Shown here piece after piece: positions 16,701 through 25,071 of a DNA stretch of 64,000 nucleotides. This stretch comes from Traorella massiliensis (GTDB taxonomy: Bacteria > Bacillota_I > Bacilli_A > Erysipelotrichales > Erysipelotrichaceae), in NCBI RefSeq assembly GCF_900104665.1, contig NZ_LT629969.1, forward strand, positions 653,716-717,715, given 5' to 3'. A program made the translations under genes and the position numbers. Under the pieces are notes generated by a model, which was not told the origin of the DNA, did not search any database, and worked only from the letters and a program-made list of their open reading frames with translations. Each line of letters begins with the position of its first letter. Within the stretch, counting starts at the first letter, position 1.

Positions 16701-18275
16701 ATGAAACCTTTAATTCAGTTTAAAAACATCGTCAAAGAATTTGACGGCCAGATCGTTCTAAAAGGAATCAATCTGGATATTTATGAAAATGAGTTTGTGA
16801 CGTTATTAGGACCTAGCGGATGCGGGAAAACAACTCTTTTAAGGATCTTAGGAGGCTTTCTTGATCAAACGCAGGGAGAGATTTATTTTGATGGTGAGGA
16901 AATTACGAATGTTCCAGCTTATCGCCGTGAAGTAAATACAGTTTTTCAGAAATATGCATTATTTCCACATATGGATGTGTTTGATAATGTTGCTTTCGGT
17001 TTGAAAATTAAAAAGATTTCGAAAGATATCATTGAACAAAAAGTAAACCGTATGTTGAAACTTGTAAATCTGGAAGAATATGCTCATCGTGATGTTAAGG
17101 AAATGAGCGGTGGACAGCAGCAGCGTGTTGCGATTGCCCGTGCTTTGGTCAATGAACCAAAGGTATTGCTTTTAGATGAACCTTTAGGTGCCTTAGATTT
17201 AAAGCTTAGAAAAGAAATGCAGAAGGAACTTAAACGTATCCAGCAGGAAGTCGGTATCACCTTTATTTTTGTAACACATGATCAGGAAGAGGCTTTAACG
17301 ATGTCAGATAAGATTGTGGTTATGAAAGAAGGAGAAATCCAGCAGGTAGGTACACCTACGGATATCTATAATGAACCTATCAATGAGTATGTCGCTAATT
17401 TTATTGGTGAGAGCAATATTATTGAAGGTGTGATGCTGAAAGACTATCAGGTAATGTTTGAAGATAAAAAGTTTGAATGTGTTGATTTTGGATTTAAAGA
17501 AAATGAAAAAGTCGATATAGTTATAAGACCTGAAGATTTAAATATTGTACCAAAATCTAAAGGAAAGCTGAAAGGTATCGTGAAATCAGTACTATTTAAA
17601 GGTGTTCACTATGAGATTGTTGTCGAAACCCGTCCAGGTACGAGCATTACGGTAACGATGGATGTGAAAGATGATAAACCAATCGTGAATGAAAGTGCCA
17701 AAGAGCTGATGAGCGCTAATAATTTCAATCTTGATATTGAAGATGTTAAGGAATTAACAGATGCGGAAATCATTGCTCGTGCAGATGCTCAGGCTTGGAG
17801 CAGTGAAACAGATGAACTTATTTCAATTGTGAAGGTATCTCATGATATCCAGCCTCATAAGGGAACTTATCCAGTTACCTTTACAACGGCTGCGGGTACG
17901 AGCTGTACGGTCAACATGATCGTAAAAGATCAAAACCGTGTAGAATCACAAGAATATGCAGAAGAGATCTTTGCGGAAGACTTCTTTAAAAAAGTGGATG
18001 AAATTCAGGATTCTGTAGCTTTAGAAACAGATCTAAAGATCTGGGCAAATGCCCAGGCATGGGATCTTGATGAGGATATCCCGGTTGAAATTACAACTGT
18101 TGATTATGATTTTGATCCTGAAAATATTACACCAGGTCAGTATCAGGTAACCTTTAAGACAACAGGCTATGAATATAAGGTTCACACAACAGATTATGCT
18201 GAAGTTGATTCCATGGTAGGTCTATCTTTTGATCCGGAAGATATTCATATCATGAGCAAGGAAACATTCTCATGA
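16701..18275 (+). CDS. potA: Spermidine/putrescine ABC transporter ATPase with split TOBE domain
   Basis: Energises polyamine import with PotBCD. The ATPase domain is intact: Walker A GPSGCGKT (37-44), Q-loop near 83, signature MSGGQQQR (135-142), Walker B VLLLDE (155-160), H193. The protein is 524 residues, against roughly 350-380 for usual PotA. The TOBE region starts normally (VIRPEDL near 275, [11 protein letters not shown] to 310) and ends normally ([14 protein letters not shown] near 489 to the end). Residues about 311-486 between these are an insertion of two degenerate repeats (each with an AQAW motif and a GTYPVTF/GQYQVTF strand) resembling Ig-like repeats of Gram-positive surface proteins. 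It overlaps potB by ATGA. Confidence 0.93.
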   Translation: MKPLIQFKNIVKEFDGQIVLKGINLDIYENEFVTLLGPSGCGKTTLLRILGGFLDQTQGEIYFDGEEITNVPAYRREVNTVFQKYALFPHMDVFDNVAFGLKIKKISKDIIEQKVNRMLKLVNLEEYAHRDVKEMSGGQQQRVAIARALVNEPKVLLLDEPLGALDLKLRKEMQKELKRIQQEVGITFIFVTHDQEEALTMSDKIVVMKEGEIQQVGTPTDIYNEPINEYVANFIGESNIIEGVMLKDYQVMFEDKKFECVDFGFKENEKVDIVIRPEDLNIVPKSKGKLKGIVKSVLFKGVHYEIVVETRPGTSITVTMDVKDDKPIVNESAKELMSANNFNLDIEDVKELTDAEIIARADAQAWSSETDELISIVKVSHDIQPHKGTYPVTFTTAAGTSCTVNMIVKDQNRVESQEYAEEIFAEDFFKKVDEIQDSVALETDLKIWANAQAWDLDEDIPVEITTVDYDFDPENITPGQYQVTFKTTGYEYKVHTTDYAEVDSMVGLSFDPEDIHIMSKETFS

Positions 18276-19111
18276 AAAAGTTTGCGAGAATGGCTTATCC
18301 ATACGCTATCTGGGCAACGATCATGATCGTAGTGCCAATGCTGATGATCCTGTTTTATGCATTCAGTACGCAGGGAAATGATGTGGTTCAGGTACGTCTG
18401 ACACTGGATAATTTTATCTATTTTTTGACAGAGCCGGTATTGCTGAAAGTATTGGCAACTTCATTTAAGATTGCCTTGATTACAACTGTGGTCTGTATTC
18501 TGATCGGATATCCTGCCGCTTATTTTATGGCAAAGCTTGGAAGCAAATATCAAAATTTGATGATGCTGCTGATTACTCTTCCAACATGGATCAATATGCT
18601 TGTTCGAACTTATGCATGGTTAGGAATGCTTCAAAGCGGTGGTTTGTTTGATACGATTCTAGGATATTTAGGGATTGGTCCTAAACAGATGATCGGTACA
18701 GAAGGTGCTGTGATCTTTGTTATGGTCTATAATTTCCTGCCATTTATGATTCTGCAGGTTTATTCACAGCTTATCAAGATGGATACAAGCTATCTGGAAG
18801 CTGCTGCAGATTTGGGGGCTGATCGGGTTCAATCATTCTGGCGAGTGACTTTCCCGCTCTCTCTTCCTGGAGTTATCAGCGGTATTACGTTAGTATTTTT
18901 ACCGGCTGCTTCCACTTTCCAGATTTCACAGCTGATTGGACAGGGAAGTGTACAATTGATTGGTAATGTGATTGAAAATTACTTCCTGACAACTGGGGAC
19001 TGGAATAAAGGAAGTGCTATTTCACTGATCATGGCAATCATTATTATCATAAGCATGTATCTGACAAAGAAGGCCGATAAGGAAACGGCAGGGAAAAGGA
19101 GGGTATTATGA
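18272..19111 (+). CDS. potB: Spermidine/putrescine ABC transporter permease
   Basis: Membrane subunit of the polyamine importer, 279 residues with about six helices. The cytoplasmic EAA loop reads [25 protein letters not shown], the PotB/C coupling-helix consensus. It overlaps both potA and potC by ATGA, so the four proteins are made in balance. Confidence 0.94.
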   Translation: MKKFARMAYPYAIWATIMIVVPMLMILFYAFSTQGNDVVQVRLTLDNFIYFLTEPVLLKVLATSFKIALITTVVCILIGYPAAYFMAKLGSKYQNLMMLLITLPTWINMLVRTYAWLGMLQSGGLFDTILGYLGIGPKQMIGTEGAVIFVMVYNFLPFMILQVYSQLIKMDTSYLEAAADLGADRVQSFWRVTFPLSLPGVISGITLVFLPAASTFQISQLIGQGSVQLIGNVIENYFLTTGDWNKGSAISLIMAIIIIISMYLTKKADKETAGKRRVL

Positions 19112-19890
19112 AAAAATTATTTTCTAAATTCTATTTAGCTCTCATTCTGATCTTCTTCTATCTGCCTATTCTATATACGATTGTTTTTTCATTCAATGAT
19201 TCACGTTCATTGACAGTATTTAAAGGCTTCTCATTACAGTGGTATGAACGAATGTTCAATGACCGTAATATGATGCAAGCCATCTGGTATACTTTTGTCA
19301 TTGCTATTCTGGCAACGATTATTTCTACGATCGTGGGAACGATTGCTTCCATTGGTCTTTCTAAATCAAGAAAAGCATTGCAATTGGCAATCGAACAGGT
19401 CAACAATCTTTCGGTCATGAATCCGGAAATTGTAACGGCAATTGGCCTATTGATGTTATTTTCAAGTTTTAGAGTCATTGAAAAGGGATTTCTTACCTTA
19501 TTACTAGCGCATATTGCGTTTTGTATCCCCTACGTCATGCTTTCGGTATCTCCAAAGCTGAGATCCCTTGATCCTAACCTTGCGGAAGCAGCCCTTGATT
19601 TAGGAGCGACGCCTTGGCAGGCACTGACTAAAGTTATCGTTCCACAAATACTTCCGGGTATCGTATCAGGAGCTTTGATTGCTTTTACGATGTCCATTGA
19701 TGATTTTGTCATTAGTTATTTTGTTACCGGAAACGGTGTAAGTAATATTTCGATTCTTGTTTACTCGATGTCAAAAAGAATCAATCCATCGATTAATGCC
19801 GTCAGTACACTAGTAATTGTGATAATTACTGTTGTTCTGATATTAGTAAATATTGTTCCAATGCTAAGAAAGAAAAAGGAGGTTGCATGA
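19108..19890 (+). CDS. potC: Spermidine/putrescine ABC transporter permease
   Basis: Second membrane subunit, 260 residues with six predicted helices. The EAA loop is EAALDLGATPWQALTKVIVPQ, and the STIMD-like SIDDFVISYFVTGNG segment follows, as in PotC. It starts on the ATGA of potB and overlaps potD. Confidence 0.94.
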   Translation: MKKLFSKFYLALILIFFYLPILYTIVFSFNDSRSLTVFKGFSLQWYERMFNDRNMMQAIWYTFVIAILATIISTIVGTIASIGLSKSRKALQLAIEQVNNLSVMNPEIVTAIGLLMLFSSFRVIEKGFLTLLLAHIAFCIPYVMLSVSPKLRSLDPNLAEAALDLGATPWQALTKVIVPQILPGIVSGALIAFTMSIDDFVISYFVTGNGVSNISILVYSMSKRINPSINAVSTLVIVIITVVLILVNIVPMLRKKKEVA

Positions 19891-20957
19891 ACATGAAAAA
19901 GTTATTTACTGTAATTGGTGCGCTGTCACTGCTAACTTTGAGCGGCTGCTCAAACACACCTTCTAACTCTGATAGTGAATATCAGGGACAGACATTGAAG
20001 GTATTTAACTGGGGAGAATATATCGAACCAAGCGTTATTTCAGATTTTGAGGATGAATTTGGAGTAACAGTTGTCTATGAAACATTCTTATCAAATGAAG
20101 CAATGTACACAAAGGTTCAGACAGGTGAAACTTATGATGTCCTTGTACCTAGTGATTACATGATCGAAAGAATGGTTCAGGAAGATATGCTTCAGGAATT
20201 GGATCTGTCAAAGATTCCTAATATTGGAAACCTTGCTGATGGTGTAAAAAATCTTCCTTATGATCCAGATAACACATATTCTGTTCCTTATTTCTGGGGA
20301 AGCGTAGGTATCGTCTACAATAAAAATAATGTAGATATCAATGATCTTGAAAATGAAGGATGGGCCATCTTCCAGGATACAGATTATGCAGGTAGAATTT
20401 ATATGTATGACTCAGAACGTGATTCATTCATGATTGCTTTTAAATCTTTAGGATATTCAATGAATACAAGCAATGAAAGTGAAATTCAAGAGGCTTATGA
20501 CTGGCTGATTCAGATCAATGATACGATGTCTCCAGCTTATGTGACTGATGAAGTCATTGATGCAATGTCATCAGGTCAGAAAGATCTTGCAGTAGTATAT
20601 TCAGGTGATGCTGTAACAATTCTTATGGAAAACGAAGACATGGCATATTATTGTCCAACGGAAGGAACAAATCTTTGGAGTGATGCAATGGTAATTCCTA
20701 AGAATGCTGAAAACCCTGATCTGGCTCATGAATTCATTAACTTTATCTTAGGTTATGATGCTTCATATGCTAATTCTGAATATGCAGGTTATGCATCAAG
20801 CAATGCAGAAGTACTGGAAGAATTAAGCGCAGGTGAATTTGAAGGAAATGATGCTTATATTCCAAGAAGCGGTTATGATAAAGATGAAGTCTTTGTTTAC
20901 AACAAGGAGCTGACAGCTAAGCTTTCAGAACTTTGGGTAAAAGTAAAAGCTCATTAA
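19887..20957 (+). CDS. potD: Spermidine/putrescine-binding lipoprotein
   Basis: Substrate-binding protein of the importer, 356 residues. The N-terminus is a lipoprotein signal with lipobox LSGC, Cys near residue 22, so it is anchored to the outer face of the membrane. Typical PotD motifs: LKVFNWGEYIEPSVISDFE, VPSDYMIERM, YSVPYFWGSVGIVYN, and SGDA late in the protein. Two ATGs (19887 and 19893) can use AAGGAGG at 19876-19882; the first overlaps potC by ATGA. A terminator follows. Confidence 0.95.
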   Translation: MNMKKLFTVIGALSLLTLSGCSNTPSNSDSEYQGQTLKVFNWGEYIEPSVISDFEDEFGVTVVYETFLSNEAMYTKVQTGETYDVLVPSDYMIERMVQEDMLQELDLSKIPNIGNLADGVKNLPYDPDNTYSVPYFWGSVGIVYNKNNVDINDLENEGWAIFQDTDYAGRIYMYDSERDSFMIAFKSLGYSMNTSNESEIQEAYDWLIQINDTMSPAYVTDEVIDAMSSGQKDLAVVYSGDAVTILMENEDMAYYCPTEGTNLWSDAMVIPKNAENPDLAHEFINFILGYDASYANSEYAGYASSNAEVLEELSAGEFEGNDAYIPRSGYDKDEVFVYNKELTAKLSELWVKVKAH

Positions 20958-20965
20958 TGATAAAT

Positions 20966-20999
20966 AAGAAGGTGATTTTGATATCATCTTCTTTTATTT
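20966..20999 (+). terminator. Terminator after potD
   Basis: Eleven-pair stem AAGAAGGTGAT / ATCATCTTCTT with one G-T pair and a 6-nt loop, followed by TTATTTA. Confidence 0.8.
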
Positions 21000-21052
21000 A
21001 TGTATTTAATATGGTTTGAGCATAAAACATTTTAGATTTTTACTCTTTATAG

Positions 21053-21081
21053 AAAAAAAGACTCTTTCGTTTGAAAGAGTC
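21053..21081 (-). terminator. Terminator of the tRNA-Cys-tRNA-Leu transcript
   Basis: GACTCTTTC / GAAAGAGTC, 9-bp stem with 4-nt loop at 21060-21081. On the minus strand it is followed by a run of seven T. Confidence 0.9.
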
Positions 21082-21095
21082 AATTTAATTTAGAA

Positions 21096-21183
21096 TGGTG
21101 GGCCCGGCCGGAATCGAACCGGCACGGATTATTCATCCGAGGGATTTTAAGTCCCTTGCGTCTACCAGTTTCACCACGAGCCC
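21096..21183 (-). tRNA. tRNA-Leu (TAA)
   Basis: An 88-nt class II tRNA with long variable arm and encoded CCA. The acceptor GGGCTCG pairs with CGGGCCC (one G-U). The anticodon loop CTTAAAA gives TAA. It lies 5 nt downstream of tRNA-Cys on the same transcript. Confidence 0.95.
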
Positions 21184-21188
21184 AAGAT

Positions 21189-21262
21189 TGGAGGTTCCTG
21201 CCAGATTTGAACTGGCGATCACAGAGTTGCAGTCTATTGCCTTACCACTTGGCTAAGGAACC
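21189..21262 (-). tRNA. tRNA-Cys (GCA)
   Basis: A 74-nt tRNA with encoded CCA and the Cys-type discriminator U73. The anticodon loop CTGCAAC gives GCA. It is the first gene of a two-tRNA transcript. Confidence 0.95.
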
Positions 21263-21283
21263 GTGTTTCTTTACTGCCTGTTT

Positions 21284-21312
21284 ATTATATAAAAATTTGC
21301 AAGAAAATGCAA
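21284..21312 (-). promoter_or_regulatory. Promoter of tRNA-Cys-tRNA-Leu
   Basis: On the minus strand TTGCAT (plus 21307-21312), a 17-nt spacer and TATAAT (plus 21284-21289), about 21 nt before tRNA-Cys. Confidence 0.8.
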
Positions 21313-21380
21313 CACCCATTTTTAATTTTGTTCATGTTTCTTAATAAAAATTAGAAAGATGCTGTCTATGAGTAAAAATA

Positions 21381-21389
21381 TGATAGAAT
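21381..21389 (+). promoter_or_regulatory. Extended -10 promoter for PfkB kinase
   Basis: TGA-TAGAAT, 20 nt before the start codon. CGGAGATGA serves as ribosome-binding site. Confidence 0.55.
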
Positions 21390-21409
21390 AATAGCGGAGA
21401 TGATTTAAT

Positions 21410-22324
21410 ATGAACCCTGAAATTATTCTTGTTGGAGCAGCTATTTTGGATGTGCTGGCTTATCCTGCTGATGAGCGTGTTTTTCAGGAAGGCTCTTATT
21501 CTTGCGATGATGTTGTGTTGTCCTATGGTGGAGATGCTTTGAATGAAGCGTTGGTTCTCTCAGCTTTTAAGAAAAAAGTAGAGCTTATTACGATTCTTGG
21601 AAAAGATCAGGCAGGGGAGTTTATTTTTTCTAAATGTCAGCAACAACATATACTATTAAATGATAAGACGATGCGTGATGATCTAAAAACAGGAATTAAT
21701 GGTGTTTTGATCAAAAAGGATGGTTCACGTCACTTTCTGACGAATGCAAATGGTTCTTTAAGAAAGCTGACCTTAGAAGATATTCCGATGCCTTTTTGTG
21801 CATCTGCGAAAATTTTATGCTTTGCCAGTATCTTTGTTTTTCCTCAAATTAATGATCAGGAGCTTGCAGCTATTTTCAATATGGCTAAGAAGCAGGGAAT
21901 GGCCGTTGCGGCCGATATGACAAAATGCAAACATCAGGAAACGCTGGATGATTTAAAACAGTCCTTACCTCTTATTGATTATTTGTTTTGTAATGAGAGC
22001 GAAGCACAACTTGTTACACGTGTTAGAGGTGTTGAAGAAGCGGCTAAAAAGATTTATGATGCGGGAGTTAAAAATGTTATCATTAAAGTGGGTGCGCAAG
22101 GCTGTTATGTTTATAATGATGAAATACATCAATGGGTATCACCTAAAAAGGAAGTTGTATGTGTTGATACGACGGGTGCGGGTGATAGTTTCGTGGCAGG
22201 CTTTTTAAAAGCGCTTTTAGATAATCAATCGCTGATGGATTGTCTTGATTTCGCAAATGAATGTGGTGGTAAGGCAGTTGGTCAGATAGGAGCAACACGC
22301 TGGTTAGATGATTCAATAAAATAA
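21410..22324 (+). CDS. PfkB-family carbohydrate kinase
   Basis: A 304-residue ribokinase-fold sugar kinase. Marks: N-terminal VGAAILDVLAYP, the sugar-binding GGDALNEALVLSAF, and the PfkB signature DTTGAGDSFVAGFLKALL containing the catalytic Asp and anion hole. The substrate cannot be told; fructose, ribose or a nucleoside are all possible, and no transport genes are adjacent. It stands alone between tRNAs and thiN. Confidence 0.88.
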   Translation: MNPEIILVGAAILDVLAYPADERVFQEGSYSCDDVVLSYGGDALNEALVLSAFKKKVELITILGKDQAGEFIFSKCQQQHILLNDKTMRDDLKTGINGVLIKKDGSRHFLTNANGSLRKLTLEDIPMPFCASAKILCFASIFVFPQINDQELAAIFNMAKKQGMAVAADMTKCKHQETLDDLKQSLPLIDYLFCNESEAQLVTRVRGVEEAAKKIYDAGVKNVIIKVGAQGCYVYNDEIHQWVSPKKEVVCVDTTGAGDSFVAGFLKALLDNQSLMDCLDFANECGGKAVGQIGATRWLDDSIK

Positions 22325-22356
22325 TGATGAAATGTTCATCACTATATGCTGATTTG

Positions 22357-22365
22357 TGGTAAAAT
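22357..22365 (+). promoter_or_regulatory. Extended -10 promoter of thiN, probably leaderless
   Basis: TGG-TAAAAT ends 6 nt before the thiN ATG at 22372, and no Shine-Dalgarno is present. Confidence 0.55.
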
Positions 22366-22371
22366 GATACT

Positions 22372-22986
22372 ATGAATAAGAGATGTATTTTGATTGGTGC
22401 TGGAGAAATGAAGGAAGAAAACATTTCTCTTGAAAAAAATGATTTTGTTATAGCTGTTGATGGAGGATATCAATATTGTTTGAATTTCAATATTCATCCG
22501 GATCTAGTTGTCAGTGATTTTGATTCTTATCCCCATGAAATCAAGGGGATAGAAATTTTGCGCAGTCAGCCTGAAAAAGATGATACAGATATGATGCTGG
22601 CAATTCTGGCAGGATTAGAAAGAGGGTATGATGAATTTGTAATTTATGGAGGTATGGGAGGCCGTTTGGAACATACCTTAGGAAATATACAATGTTTAAA
22701 TTTTTTATGCCAAAAGAAAGCTCATGGGATCATGATTTCGCAAAATAGCCGTGTGGAGGTGCTTGGTAAAGGAAGCAGGAGCTATGATGCTTCTATGAGC
22801 GGATATATCAGTATTTTTTCATTAGCGGATGAATCAGTGATATCAATAGAGAATCTTAAATACTCTTTGGATCATAAAAGGATAAGCAATGCGACAACAC
22901 TAGGGGTTGATAATGAATTTATAGGAAAAGAAAGCAAGATCACTCTTCATGAGGGTTGTATCTGTATAGTAATAACGGAGGGATAA
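22372..22986 (+). CDS. thiN: Thiamine pyrophosphokinase
   Basis: Transfers pyrophosphate from ATP to thiamine. The 204-residue protein has FVIAVDGGYQYC, VSDFDSYP (Asp-rich metal motif), EKDDTDMMLAI and GGRLEHTLGNI, all standard for TPK. The usual rsgA-rpe neighbours are missing. The next gene starts 2 nt after the stop. No TPP riboswitch is present, as expected for a salvage kinase with almost no leader. Confidence 0.93.
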   Translation: MNKRCILIGAGEMKEENISLEKNDFVIAVDGGYQYCLNFNIHPDLVVSDFDSYPHEIKGIEILRSQPEKDDTDMMLAILAGLERGYDEFVIYGGMGGRLEHTLGNIQCLNFLCQKKAHGIMISQNSRVEVLGKGSRSYDASMSGYISIFSLADESVISIENLKYSLDHKRISNATTLGVDNEFIGKESKITLHEGCICIVITEG

Positions 22987-22988
22987 CA

Positions 22989-23696
22989 ATGGTTGAGAAA
23001 AGGCTGTATTTATTTAAAGATGGTGAATTATTTTTTAATGATTTTGTATTAGTGATTGATGGTGATGATTTTAAAAATAAGAGTCTTCATTATGTTCATT
23101 TAGGAGAAAAAACAACGACAGTAGGTGCTGAAACATTTGAAGGCAATTATTTGACACAGATTCATTTTCATAAAAAAATCAAATGGATCGAAAGCCGTGC
23201 TTTCGCAAATAATAGAATCGAGAAAATTGTTTTTTCCAGATTAGAGGTTCCTGTCATCGCAAAAGATGCCTTCGTAGGTAATCCGGTTTCTTTGATCATT
23301 GTTCCTTATGAGACGCTTGATGATTATAAAAAAGTGCTCAGTCAAGTAGATTTTGATCAGCCAGTAGATATCCGTTCAAATATTGAAATGAAATTTATGA
23401 AACTCAATGAGGAAAAGGTGGAGGATACGGTCATTATGATCAAGGCTTTTCCGATTTATGGCACTTATACATGGCGTATTGAAAAGGAAGAAATTGCTGA
23501 TTTGGAAACCCAGATGCGTAAAGATGAAAATCGTTATGACTTTGGAGAAATTGAACTGAATAATACATTTTATAATATTTATAAAGATGGTCACAATCAT
23601 ATATTTATTTATCGTAAAAATGATCAAGGTTATCAGGATGTAACTTTTGAGGATTTTAAAACCATTTATAATGATGCTAGAAAGGCACTTTTATGA
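22989..23696 (+). CDS. Leucine-rich-repeat (BspA-like) cytoplasmic protein
   Basis: A 235-residue protein without signal peptide. Residues about 40-110 contain two or three LRR_5/BspA-type units (YVHLGEKTTTVGAETFEGN, IKWIESRAFANNRIEKIVFS, AKDAFVGNPVSLIIV), usually seen in surface proteins. The C-terminal half is acidic and not recognised. The start follows GGAGGGA. It overlaps the following rRNA methyltransferase by ATGA. Function unknown. Confidence 0.75.
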   Translation: MVEKRLYLFKDGELFFNDFVLVIDGDDFKNKSLHYVHLGEKTTTVGAETFEGNYLTQIHFHKKIKWIESRAFANNRIEKIVFSRLEVPVIAKDAFVGNPVSLIIVPYETLDDYKKVLSQVDFDQPVDIRSNIEMKFMKLNEEKVEDTVIMIKAFPIYGTYTWRIEKEEIADLETQMRKDENRYDFGEIELNNTFYNIYKDGHNHIFIYRKNDQGYQDVTFEDFKTIYNDARKALL

Positions 23697-25012
23697 TTTG
23701 CCCAAAATGTGCCGCAAAACTGATTCATAGTGAAGGTGTTTGGCGATGTGAAAATCATCATACATATGATATTGCCAGACAGGGTTATGTTAATCTGATG
23801 CTTGGCGGCAAGGTTCATGGTGATTCTAAGGAAATGGTACAGGCTCGTCATCAGTTTTTGATGGCGGGTCATTATCGTGTGTTAAAAGAGAAATTAGAAG
23901 AAGTTATTCAAAGTCTTCAAGTACAGATATTACTTGATCTAGGATGTGGGGAAGGGTATTACACTTCTGGTATGAGTCAGTATGTTGATGAAGCTTATGG
24001 TGTTGATTTAAGCAAAGATGCTTTAAAAATAGCTTCACGGACAGATAAACATAGCCAGTATATCGTTGCGAGCATTTTTCGTTTACCTTTTGAAGATAAA
24101 AGTGTCGATTGTGTAACGAATATTTTTGCCCCGGCTCCTATCGATGAATGTGCTCGTGTTTTAAAAAAGCATGGTTTTTATGTTCGGGTAGCTCCTCATA
24201 AACGCCATCTTTGGGGATTGAAAAAAGAATTATATGATCAGGTCTATGAAAATGAAACGGATGTAATCAAGGATGAACGCTTTGAACTAATAGAACGTAT
24301 TAAGGTAGAAGATATCATCCATGTCGATCATCATGATGATATCGAGGCTTTGTTTATGATGACTCCTTACTATTGGAAAAGCAGTAAAGAGGCTGCTCAT
24401 AAAGTAGCTTCTATGGAAAGCTTACATACGGAAATTGAATTTGATATTCAAATATATCGAAAAATAGAGGAAACGGTAACGAAAAAGAACATTTATTTGA
24501 AACATGGTTTTTTCACGATTCGTAGTGCTTTTCAAAATGATGCCGGTCAGCTAGTAGAATGGTGGAATGATGGTCGTGTAATGGCTCATGCAGGTTTTCC
24601 GAAAGGCTTACATATCGATGAGGCTAAGGTAAAACAACAGTTATGTTCAGATACAAATCATAAAAGACTGATCATTGAAAAAGATTCTCGTGCTATCGGA
24701 GAGATGGGGCTTCATTATGTTGGTGATAAAACAGCTGAAATTGGTATTAAGATCTGTGACTTAAAAATGCTGGATCAAGGATATGGTAAACAAATCTTAA
24801 GCCTTCTGATCCAATACCTTTTTGAAGAAGAAAAAATGGTAAAAATCATTTTAGATACTGATTTAGAAAATGAGCGTGCACAGCACGTCTATGAACAGCT
24901 AGGTTTTAAAAAGGTGAGGGTGAATGTTGATTCCTGGGTGAATCAGTTAGGTGAAAAACGTAGCAGTGTAGATTATGAGCTAAAGCGCAAGCATTTCAAA
25001 AGCTATCTTTAA
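23693..25012 (+). CDS. RlmA-type 23S rRNA guanine methyltransferase fused to a GNAT acetyltransferase
   Basis: A 439-residue two-domain protein. Residues 1 to about 265 are RlmA-like: an N-terminal zinc ribbon (C3, C6, C19, H23), GYVNLML, the SAM motif LLDLGCGEGYYTSG near 80, and APAPIDECARVLK. This family methylates the N1 of a guanine in helix 35 of 23S rRNA. Residues about 275-439 form a RimJ/RimL-like GNAT fold with a QGYGKQIL acetyl-CoA loop and ENERAQHVYEQLGFKK. One continuous frame without a stop or internal ribosome-binding site joins them. Usual RlmA proteins are about 270-285 residues, so this is a true fusion. Confidence 0.88.
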   Translation: MICPKCAAKLIHSEGVWRCENHHTYDIARQGYVNLMLGGKVHGDSKEMVQARHQFLMAGHYRVLKEKLEEVIQSLQVQILLDLGCGEGYYTSGMSQYVDEAYGVDLSKDALKIASRTDKHSQYIVASIFRLPFEDKSVDCVTNIFAPAPIDECARVLKKHGFYVRVAPHKRHLWGLKKELYDQVYENETDVIKDERFELIERIKVEDIIHVDHHDDIEALFMMTPYYWKSSKEAAHKVASMESLHTEIEFDIQIYRKIEETVTKKNIYLKHGFFTIRSAFQNDAGQLVEWWNDGRVMAHAGFPKGLHIDEAKVKQQLCSDTNHKRLIIEKDSRAIGEMGLHYVGDKTAEIGIKICDLKMLDQGYGKQILSLLIQYLFEEEKMVKIILDTDLENERAQHVYEQLGFKKVRVNVDSWVNQLGEKRSSVDYELKRKHFKSYL

Positions 25013-25039
25013 GAATGGTATAGTCTTTTGTGAAAATTA

Positions 25040-25048
25040 TGGTATAAT
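25040..25048 (+). promoter_or_regulatory. Extended -10 promoter for ffh
   Basis: TGG-TATAAT, 23 nt before the ffh ATG. CGAGGTGGA serves as ribosome-binding site. Confidence 0.6.
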
Positions 25049-25071
25049 GGTGAGGCAAAACGAGGTGGAGT

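Noticed and set aside
21156-21344. Plus-strand open frame over the two tRNAs
   Set aside because: It is the antisense of tRNA-Leu/tRNA-Cys, with no ribosome-binding site.
22325-22371. TPP riboswitch before thiN
   Set aside because: The intergenic region is 47 nt and the predicted transcript has practically no leader.
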